Source: Hyphococcus sp.
GTDB lineage: Bacteria > Pseudomonadota > Alphaproteobacteria > Caulobacterales > Parvularculaceae
Reading direction: 5' to 3'
Assembly: GCA_021776245.1 (NCBI GenBank)
Contig: JAJFGF010000068.1
Location: 186,001 to 250,000, forward strand
Length of the DNA stretch: 64,000 nucleotides
The notes under the pieces were generated by a model. That model searched no databases. It was not told the origin of the DNA and saw only the letters and a list, made by a program, of their open reading frames with translations. Position 1 is the first letter of the stretch. Each line of letters opens with the position of its first letter. A program made the position numbers and the translations under genes. This document shows positions 1-9,001 of this stretch, in pieces.

Positions 1-179
1 GCGCACGCGGCAATGGCGCCCTCATCAAGGTGCGCGATTATGACAAGGCGGCGGCGGCGCTATCGGCAGCCGGCGTCTGCCACGACACGCGCCTTGGAAC
101 AGTAAGGGTCTCTGTTCATCTTTATAATGATGAAGCGGATATCGACGCGATTGTGGATGTTCTAACGCCCTATTTATAG
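1..179 (+). CDS. PLP-dependent aminotransferase class V, C-terminal end (partial)
   Basis: The window opens inside a reading frame whose codons begin at position 3 and which ends with TAG at 177-179, giving 58 residues. The end reads RVSVHLYNDEADIDAIVDVL followed by TPYL, the typical C-terminal small domain of class V (SufS/cysteine-desulfurase-fold) aminotransferases, where the RxSxHxYN stretch contributes to the active site. The substrate cannot be told from this fragment; many such proteins are annotated only by fold. The stop codon overlaps the end of the convergent exonuclease III gene by six bases. The family is seen in the sequence; the exact enzyme is unknown. Confidence 0.75.
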   Translation, partial: ARGNGALIKVRDYDKAAAALSAAGVCHDTRLGTVRVSVHLYNDEADIDAIVDVLTPYL

Positions 180-977
180 CGACAATTTGAGCGTCACTGG
201 CGCATGGTCCGAAGGCCGTTCCCAACCGCGTACGTCATCATGAATTCGATAGGCTTTGCGCCCGCCATTAAGCGCCGCTTTTTTCAGCGCCGGGCTCACC
301 CAGATATGATCGAGCCGGCGGCCGCGATTGGATGCGCGCCAGTCGCGCGCCCGATAAGACCACCAGCTAAATAGCTTTTCCGGTTCCGGCACAAGTTCCC
401 GGGCGACGTCCAGCCAGTCGTGAGAATCAATTACCTGGCTTAGTTTTTCAACTTCGACGGGCGTGTGCGAGACGACCTTTAGGAGCTGCTTGTGGGACCA
501 GACATCATGTTCGGCCGGCGCCACATTGAGATCGCCGACGAGGACTGATTTCGATCGTGGCCCAAATTCGGAAAACCATGCGGTCATTTCATCGAGAAAA
601 TCGAGCTTATGGGCGAATTTATCGTTTTTCACCGGGTCCGGTTCATCGCCGCCAGCAGGCACGTAAAAATTATGGATGCGCACGCCGCCAGGCAGCGACG
701 CCGCGATATGACGGCTGTCGCTCTTTTCGCAAAAACTGCGCTTTTCGATCTTCTTCAAGGGCAGTCGCGAAGCAATGGCGACCCCGTGATATCCCGCCTG
801 CCCGGATATTGCGAGATGCTCATAACCCGCCTGATGAAACGCCTTTGACGGAAAACTATCTTCGATACATTTGATTTCCTGCAGACACAAAACGTCCGGC
901 GCTTCCTTTTTCAGAAATCGCGTAACCTGATCGATACGTAAGCGGACGGAATTGATATTCCAGGTCGTAATTTTCAT
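174..977 (-). CDS. xthA: exodeoxyribonuclease III
   Basis: A 267-residue EEP-fold nuclease (endonuclease/exonuclease/phosphatase superfamily) that cuts DNA at abasic sites and trims 3' ends in base excision repair. It begins KITTWNINSVRLR, the usual XthA opening, with the metal-binding glutamate in LCLQEIK (about residue 34), the GDLNVAP motif (about 150) and the C-terminal SDHAPV box, whose His acts as general base. Length matches the family. It lies convergent to a class V aminotransferase with a six-base overlap. lolA and xthA are near neighbours in many alphaproteobacteria; here two further genes lie between them. Confidence 0.95.
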   Translation of the reverse strand: MKITTWNINSVRLRIDQVTRFLKKEAPDVLCLQEIKCIEDSFPSKAFHQAGYEHLAISGQAGYHGVAIASRLPLKKIEKRSFCEKSDSRHIAASLPGGVRIHNFYVPAGGDEPDPVKNDKFAHKLDFLDEMTAWFSEFGPRSKSVLVGDLNVAPAEHDVWSHKQLLKVVSHTPVEVEKLSQVIDSHDWLDVARELVPEPEKLFSWWSYRARDWRASNRGRRLDHIWVSPALKKAALNGGRKAYRIHDDVRGWERPSDHAPVTLKLSL

Positions 978-1031
978 GAGTGTGACAAGCTTTGAGAGCG
1001 GCGGGAATGCGCAGGCCTAAGCGGGCGCCCC

Positions 1032-1856
1032 TTGCCCGTCAAGACGCGTTTGCGGCGCGGCCCGGGGCGCCATAAGAGCGTTATTGTGGAGCTCATCATT
1101 TCCCTATTGCCTGACGGACTGCCCTTGTGGGCGGCTATTGCGGCAATTTTCGCGAGCTTTTTTACAGCCGCATTGACAGCTGCTTTCGGACTTGGCGGCG
1201 GACTGGCGCTGCTTGCGGTGATGAGCGCGGTTTTTCCAGCGCCAGCCGTGGTCCCCGTCCATGGGGTCGCGCAGCTCGGCTCCAATGCCGGCCGCTTTTT
1301 TCTGCAGCGTAAGGATGTGGTCTGGCCGATCGTCCTGTGGTTCACGGCGGGCGGCGTGCTCGGCGCAAGTCTTGGCGGGCGTATTGCTGTTGAAATGCCT
1401 GTCTGGGCGCTGAGGGCCGGGGTCGGCGTTTTTATTCTTTTGACCATTTGGGGACCGCGCCCGAAAAGTTTTTCCCCAGGCGTGATGACTTTTTTTTCAA
1501 CAGGGGCGCTCGGGGCGTTTCTGACAATGTTCTTTGGCGCAACAGGCCCCATCGCTGCGACGATGCTGGCGGCGGCCAGGCTTGACCGGCTCAATCTCGT
1601 CGCCACCCATGCCGCCTGCATGTCAGCTCAGCACGGGCTGAAGATCGTCGCTTTTGGGCTGCTCGGCTTTGCCTACGGTCCTTGGGCCGTGGTTATCGCT
1701 GCGCTCCTGGCGTCAGGGTTTGCCGGCACAGCGCTGGGGACTCGTTTTTTGCGGCGGATGCCTGAAAAAACCTTCACGCACGGCTTCCGATACATTCTGA
1801 CCGCAATAGCACTCTACCTGCTTGCAGCCGCAGCGCTCGATTTCAAAACAAATTGA
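1032..1856 (+). CDS. TauE/SafE-family sulfite exporter-like permease
   Basis: A 274-residue polytopic inner-membrane protein with about eight hydrophobic segments and the small-residue helix FGLGGGLALL near residues 53-62, typical of TauE/SafE (DUF81) permeases, which export sulfite, sulfoacetate or other small organosulfur and carboxylate anions. Two pseudo-symmetric halves can be seen, the second carrying FFGATGPIAATML. The first 18 residues are basic and unlike a membrane start, so GTG at 1086 (protein of 256 residues) is a serious alternative start. Substrate unknown. The 3' end overlaps the convergent downstream gene by 14 bases. Confidence 0.85.
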   Translation: MPVKTRLRRGPGRHKSVIVELIISLLPDGLPLWAAIAAIFASFFTAALTAAFGLGGGLALLAVMSAVFPAPAVVPVHGVAQLGSNAGRFFLQRKDVVWPIVLWFTAGGVLGASLGGRIAVEMPVWALRAGVGVFILLTIWGPRPKSFSPGVMTFFSTGALGAFLTMFFGATGPIAATMLAAARLDRLNLVATHAACMSAQHGLKIVAFGLLGFAYGPWAVVIAALLASGFAGTALGTRFLRRMPEKTFTHGFRYILTAIALYLLAAAALDFKTN

Positions 1857-2439
1857 ACGACGAGCCGGCAATCCCAACCGGCCAGCGCCCAAACTCGAAT
1901 AAGCGGAGTTTTGCGGCAAAGGGATGATCTTCAGCGTCAAAATCCGGATCCGTTGCGGCAATGAGCGCCAGCGCAGCGCCATGAGCAGCCTGCACTGCGG
2001 CGCCGACGGCCAATCGTTGAGCCGCAGCGTCCTCCATGTCCCAGATAAAAGACGCCTGCTCCATAGCCTCCTTGGCTGGCGACGACACTTTGTCTGAAAT
2101 CAGCGTCAGGCCAATCTGCAGGGCCTCTTCGGACATTGCAGCCAGGGCGCGGGTGGTCAGGTCCGCGCGCAGCAGTTCCTCCGTTTCCCAGGCCGGATTG
2201 TTCCAGTCGAGGCTTTCAGCAGCGGCAGCCGCATCCTCCCAATCAACCAGGATCGCTACGCCGGCATCCGGAAATCCGAGGCCATCCACATAAGCCTCAG
2301 CGGCTGCGCGCGCGCCGGGCGTTAGCGGTTCGCCCATATTGGCAAACCAGGGAATCCGGTCCAGCGATCGCGCAAAGCGCGACAGCGTGGCCAGACCAGG
2401 CAATTCCCGCTCAAGCTCCTCGAGGGCGTCGTCGTCCAT
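1843..2439 (-). CDS. hypothetical acidic alanine-rich protein
   Basis: A 198-residue soluble protein I do not recognise. It is rich in Ala, Glu and Asp and predicted largely helical, without signal peptide or membrane segment; Trp-containing segments (DRIPWFANMG, LVDWEDA, LDWNNPAWETEE) look conserved rather than random. The ATG is preceded by AAAGGA about eight bases upstream. A strong intrinsic terminator and a candidate structured RNA lie immediately upstream, so transcription is either independent or depends on read-through. Codon use resembles neighbouring genes. No function proposed. Confidence 0.7.
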   Translation of the reverse strand: MDDDALEELERELPGLATLSRFARSLDRIPWFANMGEPLTPGARAAAEAYVDGLGFPDAGVAILVDWEDAAAAAESLDWNNPAWETEELLRADLTTRALAAMSEEALQIGLTLISDKVSSPAKEAMEQASFIWDMEDAAAQRLAVGAAVQAAHGAALALIAATDPDFDAEDHPFAAKLRLFEFGRWPVGIAGSSFNLF

Positions 2440-2482
2440 GGGGGCGATCCTTTAGATAACCGGGGCCGTTTCTAGCGCACCC

Positions 2483-2526
2483 CAAGAAAAGAAAAAGGCG
2501 TCCGACCTTTTTCAAGATCGGACGCC
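2483..2526 (-). terminator. intrinsic terminator downstream of lolA / candidate sRNA
   Basis: Reading the minus strand, a perfect 9-bp stem (GGCGTCCGA paired with TCGGACGCC, 12-base loop) is followed directly by TTTTTCTTTTC. This is a textbook rho-independent terminator. It would end transcripts coming from lolA and/or from the structured element just upstream of it, before the unknown gene starting at 2439. Confidence 0.8.
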
Positions 2527-2637
2527 AAGCTGCGCTGTTGCGCCTACGCCGGGAGGGGATTTTCCGGCGACGCGGCAGACTGTCGGACCTGCAAGCGGGG
2601 GGGCAACGCTGGTCCAACCTAAAAGCCCGTCGCGTAC
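2485..2637 (-). ncRNA. candidate structured small RNA ending in an intrinsic terminator
   Basis: Between lolA and the terminator, the minus strand holds about 110 bases of strongly self-complementary, non-coding sequence. One fold has GUUGGACC pairing with GGUCCGAC around an AGCG/CGCU helix, then a CGCCGG/CCGGCG hairpin. An alternative long-range fold pairs UUGGACC-aGCGUUGC with GCAACaGC...GGcGUCCGA, giving a rod with a central bubble. A promoter-like TTGAAA-18 bp-TAATGT (2671 to 2642) would start a transcript near 2635 of about 150 nt. Size and rod fold recall 6S RNA, but I cannot assign a family; a lolA 3'UTR RNA or a cis-leader for the downstream gene are alternatives. Confidence 0.35.
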
Positions 2638-2734
2638 TGTTACATTAACGCATCACTAACGAGATTTTCAATAGGCTGGCAAAAAAAAGCTTGCCTGTGA
2701 CTATGCGACAAATCCGGGCTATTTCCCCGACTTG

Positions 2735-3505
2735 CTAATTTTTAAGAAATTGCCCCCCGGCGTCAGGGGTCCGAAACAGGCGATTGGCGAGTTTCTCACC
2801 GGATTTCACGTTGTCGAGAGACACGACCGTAATGCCATTTTGAATATCGCGGACGACCCACCTGACCAGCGACAATTCCGGCGCCTTGACGATCATGGTC
2901 AGCTCGCCTTCGGTTTCTTCGTCGTCGGACCCGAGCGTGACCGCAAATGAATCAACGCCCCGATCAACGCCGACAACTTTCGTCGGCCCGAGATCAATCT
3001 TTTTTCGAAGCAGGAATTTTAGCGGGGTCCGTCCAACCGGATAAGAATCGGTCGTTTCTAGCGCCTCATCGCGTACATACACCATACCGCCATTGGCGAC
3101 GATCAGGAGCGGCGTTGGCGGGTCATATTCAAACCGCAAAAACCCCGGGCGGCGAATATAGAACCGGCCGGAAGAAATTGCCCCGGAGGGCGCGATTTGC
3201 GTGAAATCACCATTCAGCGTTTCGATTTCCTGAAGATAGTCCATCAGGCGATCGACCAGCGCATCATCGCTTTCGCCGTCAAAAACCAGGGGATCGTCAG
3301 CTGGCTCCTCGCTGACAGTCTGCTCATCCGTAGAAGGATCAACCATCGGCGATTGATTTTCGATGTCGTTGTCCGGCGGCGCCGTTAAACTGGGCGCTTC
3401 GCCAGCGCTTTGTACGGCCATCAGCGGCGCAACGCCGAGCGGCCGCGCCGCCATGGCGGCGTCCATACAAATCAGCGATAGGGCGGACAGCATTGCGATG
3501 CTCAT
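2735..3505 (-). CDS. lolA: outer-membrane lipoprotein carrier protein LolA
   Basis: A 256-residue periplasmic chaperone that ferries lipoproteins from LolCDE to the outer membrane. The start at 3505 is chosen because GGAGGT sits five bases upstream and the protein then begins with a signal peptide (MSIAMLSALSLICMDAAMA). The LolA fold begins around residue 95 with LNGDFTQIAPSGAISSGRFY, followed by RPGFLRFEYDPP, a hallmark of the half-barrel. Between the signal peptide and the domain lies an unusual Pro/Asp/Glu-rich linker of about 60 residues, making the protein longer than typical LolA. A strong terminator follows. Confidence 0.93.
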   Translation of the reverse strand: MSIAMLSALSLICMDAAMAARPLGVAPLMAVQSAGEAPSLTAPPDNDIENQSPMVDPSTDEQTVSEEPADDPLVFDGESDDALVDRLMDYLQEIETLNGDFTQIAPSGAISSGRFYIRRPGFLRFEYDPPTPLLIVANGGMVYVRDEALETTDSYPVGRTPLKFLLRKKIDLGPTKVVGVDRGVDSFAVTLGSDDEETEGELTMIVKAPELSLVRWVVRDIQNGITVVSLDNVKSGEKLANRLFRTPDAGGQFLKN

Positions 3506-3675
3506 CAAATACCTCCAGCAATCCGGCCGCCCGAGACGGCTCGTAGCAATGCCATAGCTAGGTTTTTCCGGTGACGAAAGCGCGATACGATCATGGCGGC
3601 GAAAAGGCGGCGCCCACACAATATTGTTACCAAAAACCAATATGCCCGGAGTTTTTACTCCGCCGCACGCGCCGA

Positions 3676-4347
3676 TTATTTGACGATCCCGTAAGGCCCG
3701 CCGCGCTCAAGCGCTCTTTGATAGGCAGGCCGCGCGTGAATACGTTTGAGAAACCGGGAAATATTAGACGCATTGTTACTCACCGCGCCGCGTGAAACGC
3801 CGGCCTCGAGGGGAAAGCTCATGATAATGTCGGCGCCCGTAAGATCCCGGCCGGCAAACCACTCGGATTTGCCGAGTTCGGATTCGATGAAGTCAAAATG
3901 CAGCCGTAATTGAGGAATCACAAATCCGTCCAGAGCGCCCTGAACTATCTTTTTTGCAATCGGTTTAGCAAAAAACGGCATTTTCGCTGACGCCATGCGC
4001 ATCAATATAAGCCGCAAAAGGAGAGGCGGAAAAACCGACCCTTCCGAGTAGTGAAGCCAGTAACGATAGCGTTCAAAGTCGTCGGTGCCTGTCGCTGGAC
4101 GCAGCCGTCCCTCTCCATAGTGATCGAGAAGATAGTCAATCATGGCGCCGGTCTCAGCGATAATCTTACCGTTGTTTTCGATGATCGGCGACTTACCCAG
4201 GGGATGAATTTTTTTCATCTCCGGCGGCGCCAGGCTTGTTATCTTGTCGCGCTCATAGCGTTTGACTTCATAATCAACGCCCAACTCTTCAAGCAGCCAC
4301 AACACGCGCTGGGAACGCGAGTTTTCGAGATGATGAACAATGATCAA
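3676..4347 (-). CDS. glutathione S-transferase
   Basis: A 223-residue cytosolic GST: N-terminal thioredoxin-like domain (residues 1-80) with a possible catalytic Ser in HHLENSRSQRVLW, the cis-Pro loop KSPIIE and the glutathione-binding ETGAMIDYLL, then an all-helical C-terminal domain. It would conjugate glutathione to electrophiles; the substrate is unknown. It starts ten bases after the Old Yellow Enzyme stop on the same strand, so the two probably form a small operon for detoxifying reactive electrophiles (operon and role inferred). Confidence 0.9.
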   Translation of the reverse strand: MIIVHHLENSRSQRVLWLLEELGVDYEVKRYERDKITSLAPPEMKKIHPLGKSPIIENNGKIIAETGAMIDYLLDHYGEGRLRPATGTDDFERYRYWLHYSEGSVFPPLLLRLILMRMASAKMPFFAKPIAKKIVQGALDGFVIPQLRLHFDFIESELGKSEWFAGRDLTGADIIMSFPLEAGVSRGAVSNNASNISRFLKRIHARPAYQRALERGGPYGIVK

Positions 4348-4357
4348 TTTATTCTCC

Positions 4358-5461
4358 CTATGAAAGCGTCGTTAAAGCGTCTTTCGAAAACGCGGCTAAT
4401 TCATTATCCCGGCCTTCGCGAATTTTTCTCGCCCAAAGCGGATCCTGCAAAAGCGCCCGGCCAACTGCGATGAGGTCAAATTCCTCAGCCTCCATACGTT
4501 TAACAAGGTCATCGAGACTTGCGGGTTCCGATATTTCGCCGGCATAGGCCGCGGTAAACTCACCGGAGAGCCCTACCGAGCCGACCGAGATCGATGGTTT
4601 TCCCGTCAGCTTTTTGGCCCAGCCGGCAAAATTGAGATCAGAGCCGGAAAAGGCTGGCTCCCAAAAGCGGCGCTGCGAACAATGAAAAATATCGATCCCC
4701 GCCTCAGCAAGCGGGGATAACCATTCGAGCATTTCATCGGGCGTTGCGGCGGTGTTCACTGAAAAATCCTGTTGCTTCCATTGCGAAAGGCGGATGATCA
4801 GCGGAAAGTCAGGTCCGACCTGCGCCCGGGTGCGACGAATGATCTCACAGGCAAAGCGGGTTCTGCCCACCCAATCGCCGCCCCATTGATCGCCGCGCAG
4901 ATTGGTTTGGTCCCAGAAGAAACTGTCAATCAAATAGCTGTGGGCGCCGTGAAACTCGACGCAATCAAACCCCAGCGCTTTCGTCGTGACTGCGCCGCTG
5001 ACAAATTCCTCTGTCGCGATCTCGATTTCCGCGTCGGTCATTGGCGCCCAAAGTTGTTTTCCGGGAACCTTAACGCCCGAGGCCGACCATGATGGAATTT
5101 CGGCATGCGCGGTTTTTGATGGATTACGGTATGGACCTTCATGCCAAAGCTGCAGGCCCATCATGCCGCCAGCGGCTTTAACCTCGGTGATAACCTTTTT
5201 CCAGCCTGCTTTTGCCTCATCACTCACGATATTCGGGACATTCCGCGTTCCGGTTGCCGTAATCATATTCGGCGAAACGCCCTCGGAGAGGATCAGCCCG
5301 ACACCGCCTTCGGCGCGGCGGCGATAATAGGCCGCGACATCCTCGCCTGGCGCATTGCCCGGGGAAAATGACCGGGTCATCGGCGCCATGACGATGCGGT
5401 TCGGCAATTGCAGATTGCCAAGATTGGCGGGTTCAAAAAGAACATCGATATTGGCGGCCAT
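4358..5461 (-). CDS. NADH:flavin oxidoreductase, Old Yellow Enzyme family
   Basis: A 367-residue FMN-dependent TIM-barrel ene-reductase. The start at 5461 is preferred because AGGGAG lies seven bases upstream and the protein then opens with the family sequence VLFEPANLGNLQLPNRIVMA. The active-site signature HGAHSYLIDSF (His/Ala-Tyr) and the C-terminal phosphate-binding VGRALLQDP are present. It reduces activated C=C bonds of alpha,beta-unsaturated carbonyls, maleimides or nitro compounds with NAD(P)H; the physiological substrate is unknown. It is co-directional with and ten bases upstream of a GST, and divergent from obgE across a 116-bp gap that must hold both promoters. Confidence 0.9.
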   Translation of the reverse strand: MAANIDVLFEPANLGNLQLPNRIVMAPMTRSFSPGNAPGEDVAAYYRRRAEGGVGLILSEGVSPNMITATGTRNVPNIVSDEAKAGWKKVITEVKAAGGMMGLQLWHEGPYRNPSKTAHAEIPSWSASGVKVPGKQLWAPMTDAEIEIATEEFVSGAVTTKALGFDCVEFHGAHSYLIDSFFWDQTNLRGDQWGGDWVGRTRFACEIIRRTRAQVGPDFPLIIRLSQWKQQDFSVNTAATPDEMLEWLSPLAEAGIDIFHCSQRRFWEPAFSGSDLNFAGWAKKLTGKPSISVGSVGLSGEFTAAYAGEISEPASLDDLVKRMEAEEFDLIAVGRALLQDPLWARKIREGRDNELAAFSKDALTTLS

Positions 5462-5496
5462 GAGCGCTCCCTGATCATCAATCTCACCGAGCTTAA

Positions 5497-6633
<1,137 letters not shown>

Positions 6634-6711
6634 TTTTCGTTAGATCTACCCTTTTTATTGGACTTCGCTCGCTCTACACCTATTTAACAGGTCGCACTCG
6701 CCGCAGCCCTT

Positions 6712-7335
6712 TTGGAATCGCCCTTGCCGTCCGCAAATACCGTCCGTCGCTCGATCGGCCTGCTCGGCGGCTCTTTCAATCCACCCCATGAAGGCCATCG
6801 TGAGATTTCCCTTACGGCGATGAAGCGGCTCGTCCTTGACGCTGTATGGTGGCTGGTGACGCCAGCCAACCCCTTAAAAGACCCGGCGCAATATGCGCCG
6901 CTTGATGAACGTCTGAAACTAGCGAGAAAAAAAGCCGACCACCCGCATATCATTGTCAGTGATTTTGAACGCCGCCAAAATTTGCAATTCACTGTCGATA
7001 CGATTGAGCGTCTTCAGCTTCTCAATCCCAACATAAACTTTGTCTGGATCATGGGCGCCGACAGTCTGGCGAATTTCCATGAGTGGAAAGACTGGCGGCG
7101 TATCGCTGAACAAATCCCCATCGCCATTTTCAATCGCCCCGGGATTGGCGATAAGGCGCTTGCAAGCCCTGCGGCGACGGAATTGGCGTTATTTCGCCTT
7201 GCGCCGAACAAAGCGTCAGCCCTGGCGCAAGCCGAACCGCCCGCCTGGGTCTATTTCGCCGACATCGATAATCCAAGCTCGTCGACGGCCATCCGAAAGG
7301 CGCAGCGAAATTCAACGGAGACGCCTGAAACGTGA
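6712..7335 (+). CDS. nadD: nicotinate-nucleotide adenylyltransferase
   Basis: A 207-residue enzyme converting nicotinate mononucleotide and ATP to deamido-NAD in NAD biosynthesis. The nucleotidyltransferase fold shows GLLGGSFNPPHEGH (the GxFxPxHxGH motif, residues 16-29), the FVWIMGADSL substrate loop and the C-terminal ISSTxIR-like SSSTAIRKAQ. The start codon is TTG at 6712; no better ATG precedes the first motif and no clear Shine-Dalgarno is seen, so the start is approximate. Its stop overlaps the egtD GTG start by four bases, indicating translational coupling. Confidence 0.93.
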   Translation: MESPLPSANTVRRSIGLLGGSFNPPHEGHREISLTAMKRLVLDAVWWLVTPANPLKDPAQYAPLDERLKLARKKADHPHIIVSDFERRQNLQFTVDTIERLQLLNPNINFVWIMGADSLANFHEWKDWRRIAEQIPIAIFNRPGIGDKALASPAATELALFRLAPNKASALAQAEPPAWVYFADIDNPSSSTAIRKAQRNSTETPET

Positions 7336-8315
7336 CCGATTTGAAGGCGCCCTATGGCGCGCTCGCATATTTTCTCGATCTTCATCCGGATGTCGGCGAT
7401 TTTAAAACCGATGTGCTGACTGGTTTAGCGCAGCCGCAAAAATCGATATCACCGAAATATTTTTATGATGAGTGCGGATCAAAACTCTTTGATAAAATCA
7501 CGGCATTAAAAGAGTATTATCCAACGCGCACCGAAAAAACGCTCCTCCTGAGCAGCGCCGATGAGATTACCGCTGCAATCGGCGCCCGGTCCGCAATATT
7601 TGAATATGGGTCCGGTTCAAGCGAAAAGGTGGAGTGGCTGGTTCGCGGCCTTGAGGACCCCGTCGCCTATGTTGCGATGGACATTTCAAAAGATCATCTG
7701 ATCGACAGCGCTACCGCGCTCGCCGACGCCTTGCCGGTTCCGGTCGCCGCCATCTGCGCCGATTTTCATGCGCCTGTGACACTACCGCAAGGAGGTTTCC
7801 CGCAACCGAAGCAATGGCTCGGTTATTTCCCGGGATCGACCATCGGCAATATGCTGCCTGAAACAGCCGTGCAGTTTCTCGACCGCGCCAGCCAGACTCT
7901 CGGTAGAAACGCCAAATTTCTGATTGGCGTCGACCTTGAAAAAGACAAACTGGTCCTTGAGGCCGCCTATGACGACACGTCAGGCGTAACCGCAGCGTTT
8001 AACCTCAATTTATTGCAGCGCATGCGGCGTGAGCTGGATGCCGTGCTGACTCTCGAGGATTTTGAACATTTCGCCTTTTACAACCAGAAAAAATGCCGGA
8101 TCGAGATGCATCTGCGCGCGATGCGGCCAACCACCGTCGCCATCGGCGAGCAGAAATTCGTCTTTCTGGAGGGCGAAACGATACATACGGAAAACTCCCA
8201 TAAATATTCGATCGACCGGCTCAGAGACCTTATAGAACAAACGCCTTGGCGGCTTAACCATGTCTGGACCGATCCAAAAAACTGGTACGCGGCGTGCCTT
8301 TTAAGCAACAATTAA
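7332..8315 (+). CDS. egtD: L-histidine N-alpha-methyltransferase (EgtD-like)
   Basis: A 327-residue SAM-dependent methyltransferase of the EgtD family (Methyltransf_33), which makes hercynine, the first intermediate of ergothioneine. Family marks seen are SISPKYFYDECGSKLFDKI (about 36-54), the SAM motif FEYGSGSSEKV, YFPGSTIGNM, and the C-terminal TENSHKYSID, where EgtD recognises histidine. The GTG start overlaps the nadD stop, so it is read as part of the nadD operon. No egtB is nearby, so whether ergothioneine is made depends on genes elsewhere. The placement between nadD and rsfS departs from the usual gene order and suggests insertion. Confidence 0.85.
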   Translation: MTDLKAPYGALAYFLDLHPDVGDFKTDVLTGLAQPQKSISPKYFYDECGSKLFDKITALKEYYPTRTEKTLLLSSADEITAAIGARSAIFEYGSGSSEKVEWLVRGLEDPVAYVAMDISKDHLIDSATALADALPVPVAAICADFHAPVTLPQGGFPQPKQWLGYFPGSTIGNMLPETAVQFLDRASQTLGRNAKFLIGVDLEKDKLVLEAAYDDTSGVTAAFNLNLLQRMRRELDAVLTLEDFEHFAFYNQKKCRIEMHLRAMRPTTVAIGEQKFVFLEGETIHTENSHKYSIDRLRDLIEQTPWRLNHVWTDPKNWYAACLLSNN

Positions 8316-8500
8316 TTTTTGGGCTTATGCTTGGACGTTGAATTGAACGTGATTATATTTGCTGGGCGGGGGCGTTCTCGCGTTGCTCATGGAGGAGAAA
8401 GCTGAATTCACAGCCCGGCACCGCGGCCGCCGGCAAGGCCGCACTAAAACTCGTCGCCGAAAATGACACCGCTGGCGGCGGGGCCCTTGAAACAGAGGGC

Positions 8501-8875
8501 GTGCTCACCGGACTCTCGCCCGACGAGCGCAGTCGAGAAATTCTCTCCCTAATCTTACACGAACTTGACGAAGACAAAGCCGAAGACGTCGTCACGATCG
8601 ACCTTGCCGGCAAGTCTGATATTGCCGACGCCATGGTGGTCGCTTCCGGGCGGTCGCAACGTCATGTCTCTGCAATGGCGGACAAAGTTATGCGCCGCCT
8701 GAAACACGCCGGCTTTGGTCGCGCGAAGGCGGAAGGCGCGGGCGCCAGCGACTGGGTGTTGATTGACGCTGAGGATGTGATCGTGCATCTTTTCCGGCCC
8801 GAAGTGCGCAGCTTTTATAATCTCGAACGCGTGTGGTCCGAAGCGGCGCATGCGCCCATTAAGACTGACGCGTGA
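8501..8875 (+). CDS. rsfS: ribosomal silencing factor RsfS
   Basis: A 124-residue protein of the RsfS/Iojap family, which binds L14 on the 50S subunit and blocks subunit joining during starvation. The core DDKAEDVVTIDL-like segment (here DEDKAEDVVTIDLAGKS), MVVASGRSQRHVSAMAD and DWVLIDAEDVIVHLF are diagnostic. The start is doubtful: GTG at 8501 has AGAGGG almost touching it, whereas the frame stays open to 8342 without ATG, GTG or TTG, and a CTG at 8402 sits five bases after AGGAG, which would give 157 residues. Gene order nadD-(egtD)-rsfS-rlmH is otherwise conserved. Confidence 0.9.
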   Translation: MLTGLSPDERSREILSLILHELDEDKAEDVVTIDLAGKSDIADAMVVASGRSQRHVSAMADKVMRRLKHAGFGRAKAEGAGASDWVLIDAEDVIVHLFRPEVRSFYNLERVWSEAAHAPIKTDA

Positions 8876-9001
8876 CCGTCACGCATTGTAGCAAAATGCA
8901 AAAAGCTTGAATCGGCAATTTACTGTAGACTGTTGTTTTTCGGATGGTTATCGCGAAGAACCGGTTCCGGCTTTTTCGCGTCATCGCCTGAGGAGCGCGG
9001 G

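Noticed and set aside
974-1621. Long open frame antisense to the TauE/SafE permease
   Set aside because: Ser/Arg/Ala-rich, no family features; the permease strand has clear membrane helices.
2678-2695. GGCAA...TTGCC hairpin just after lolA
   Set aside because: The T run is inside the loop, not after the stem, so it is not an intrinsic terminator; the real one is at 2483-2526.
8389-8469. Short ATG frame (26 codons) before rsfS
   Set aside because: Arg-rich and uses the same ribosome site as the possible CTG start of rsfS; more likely incidental.
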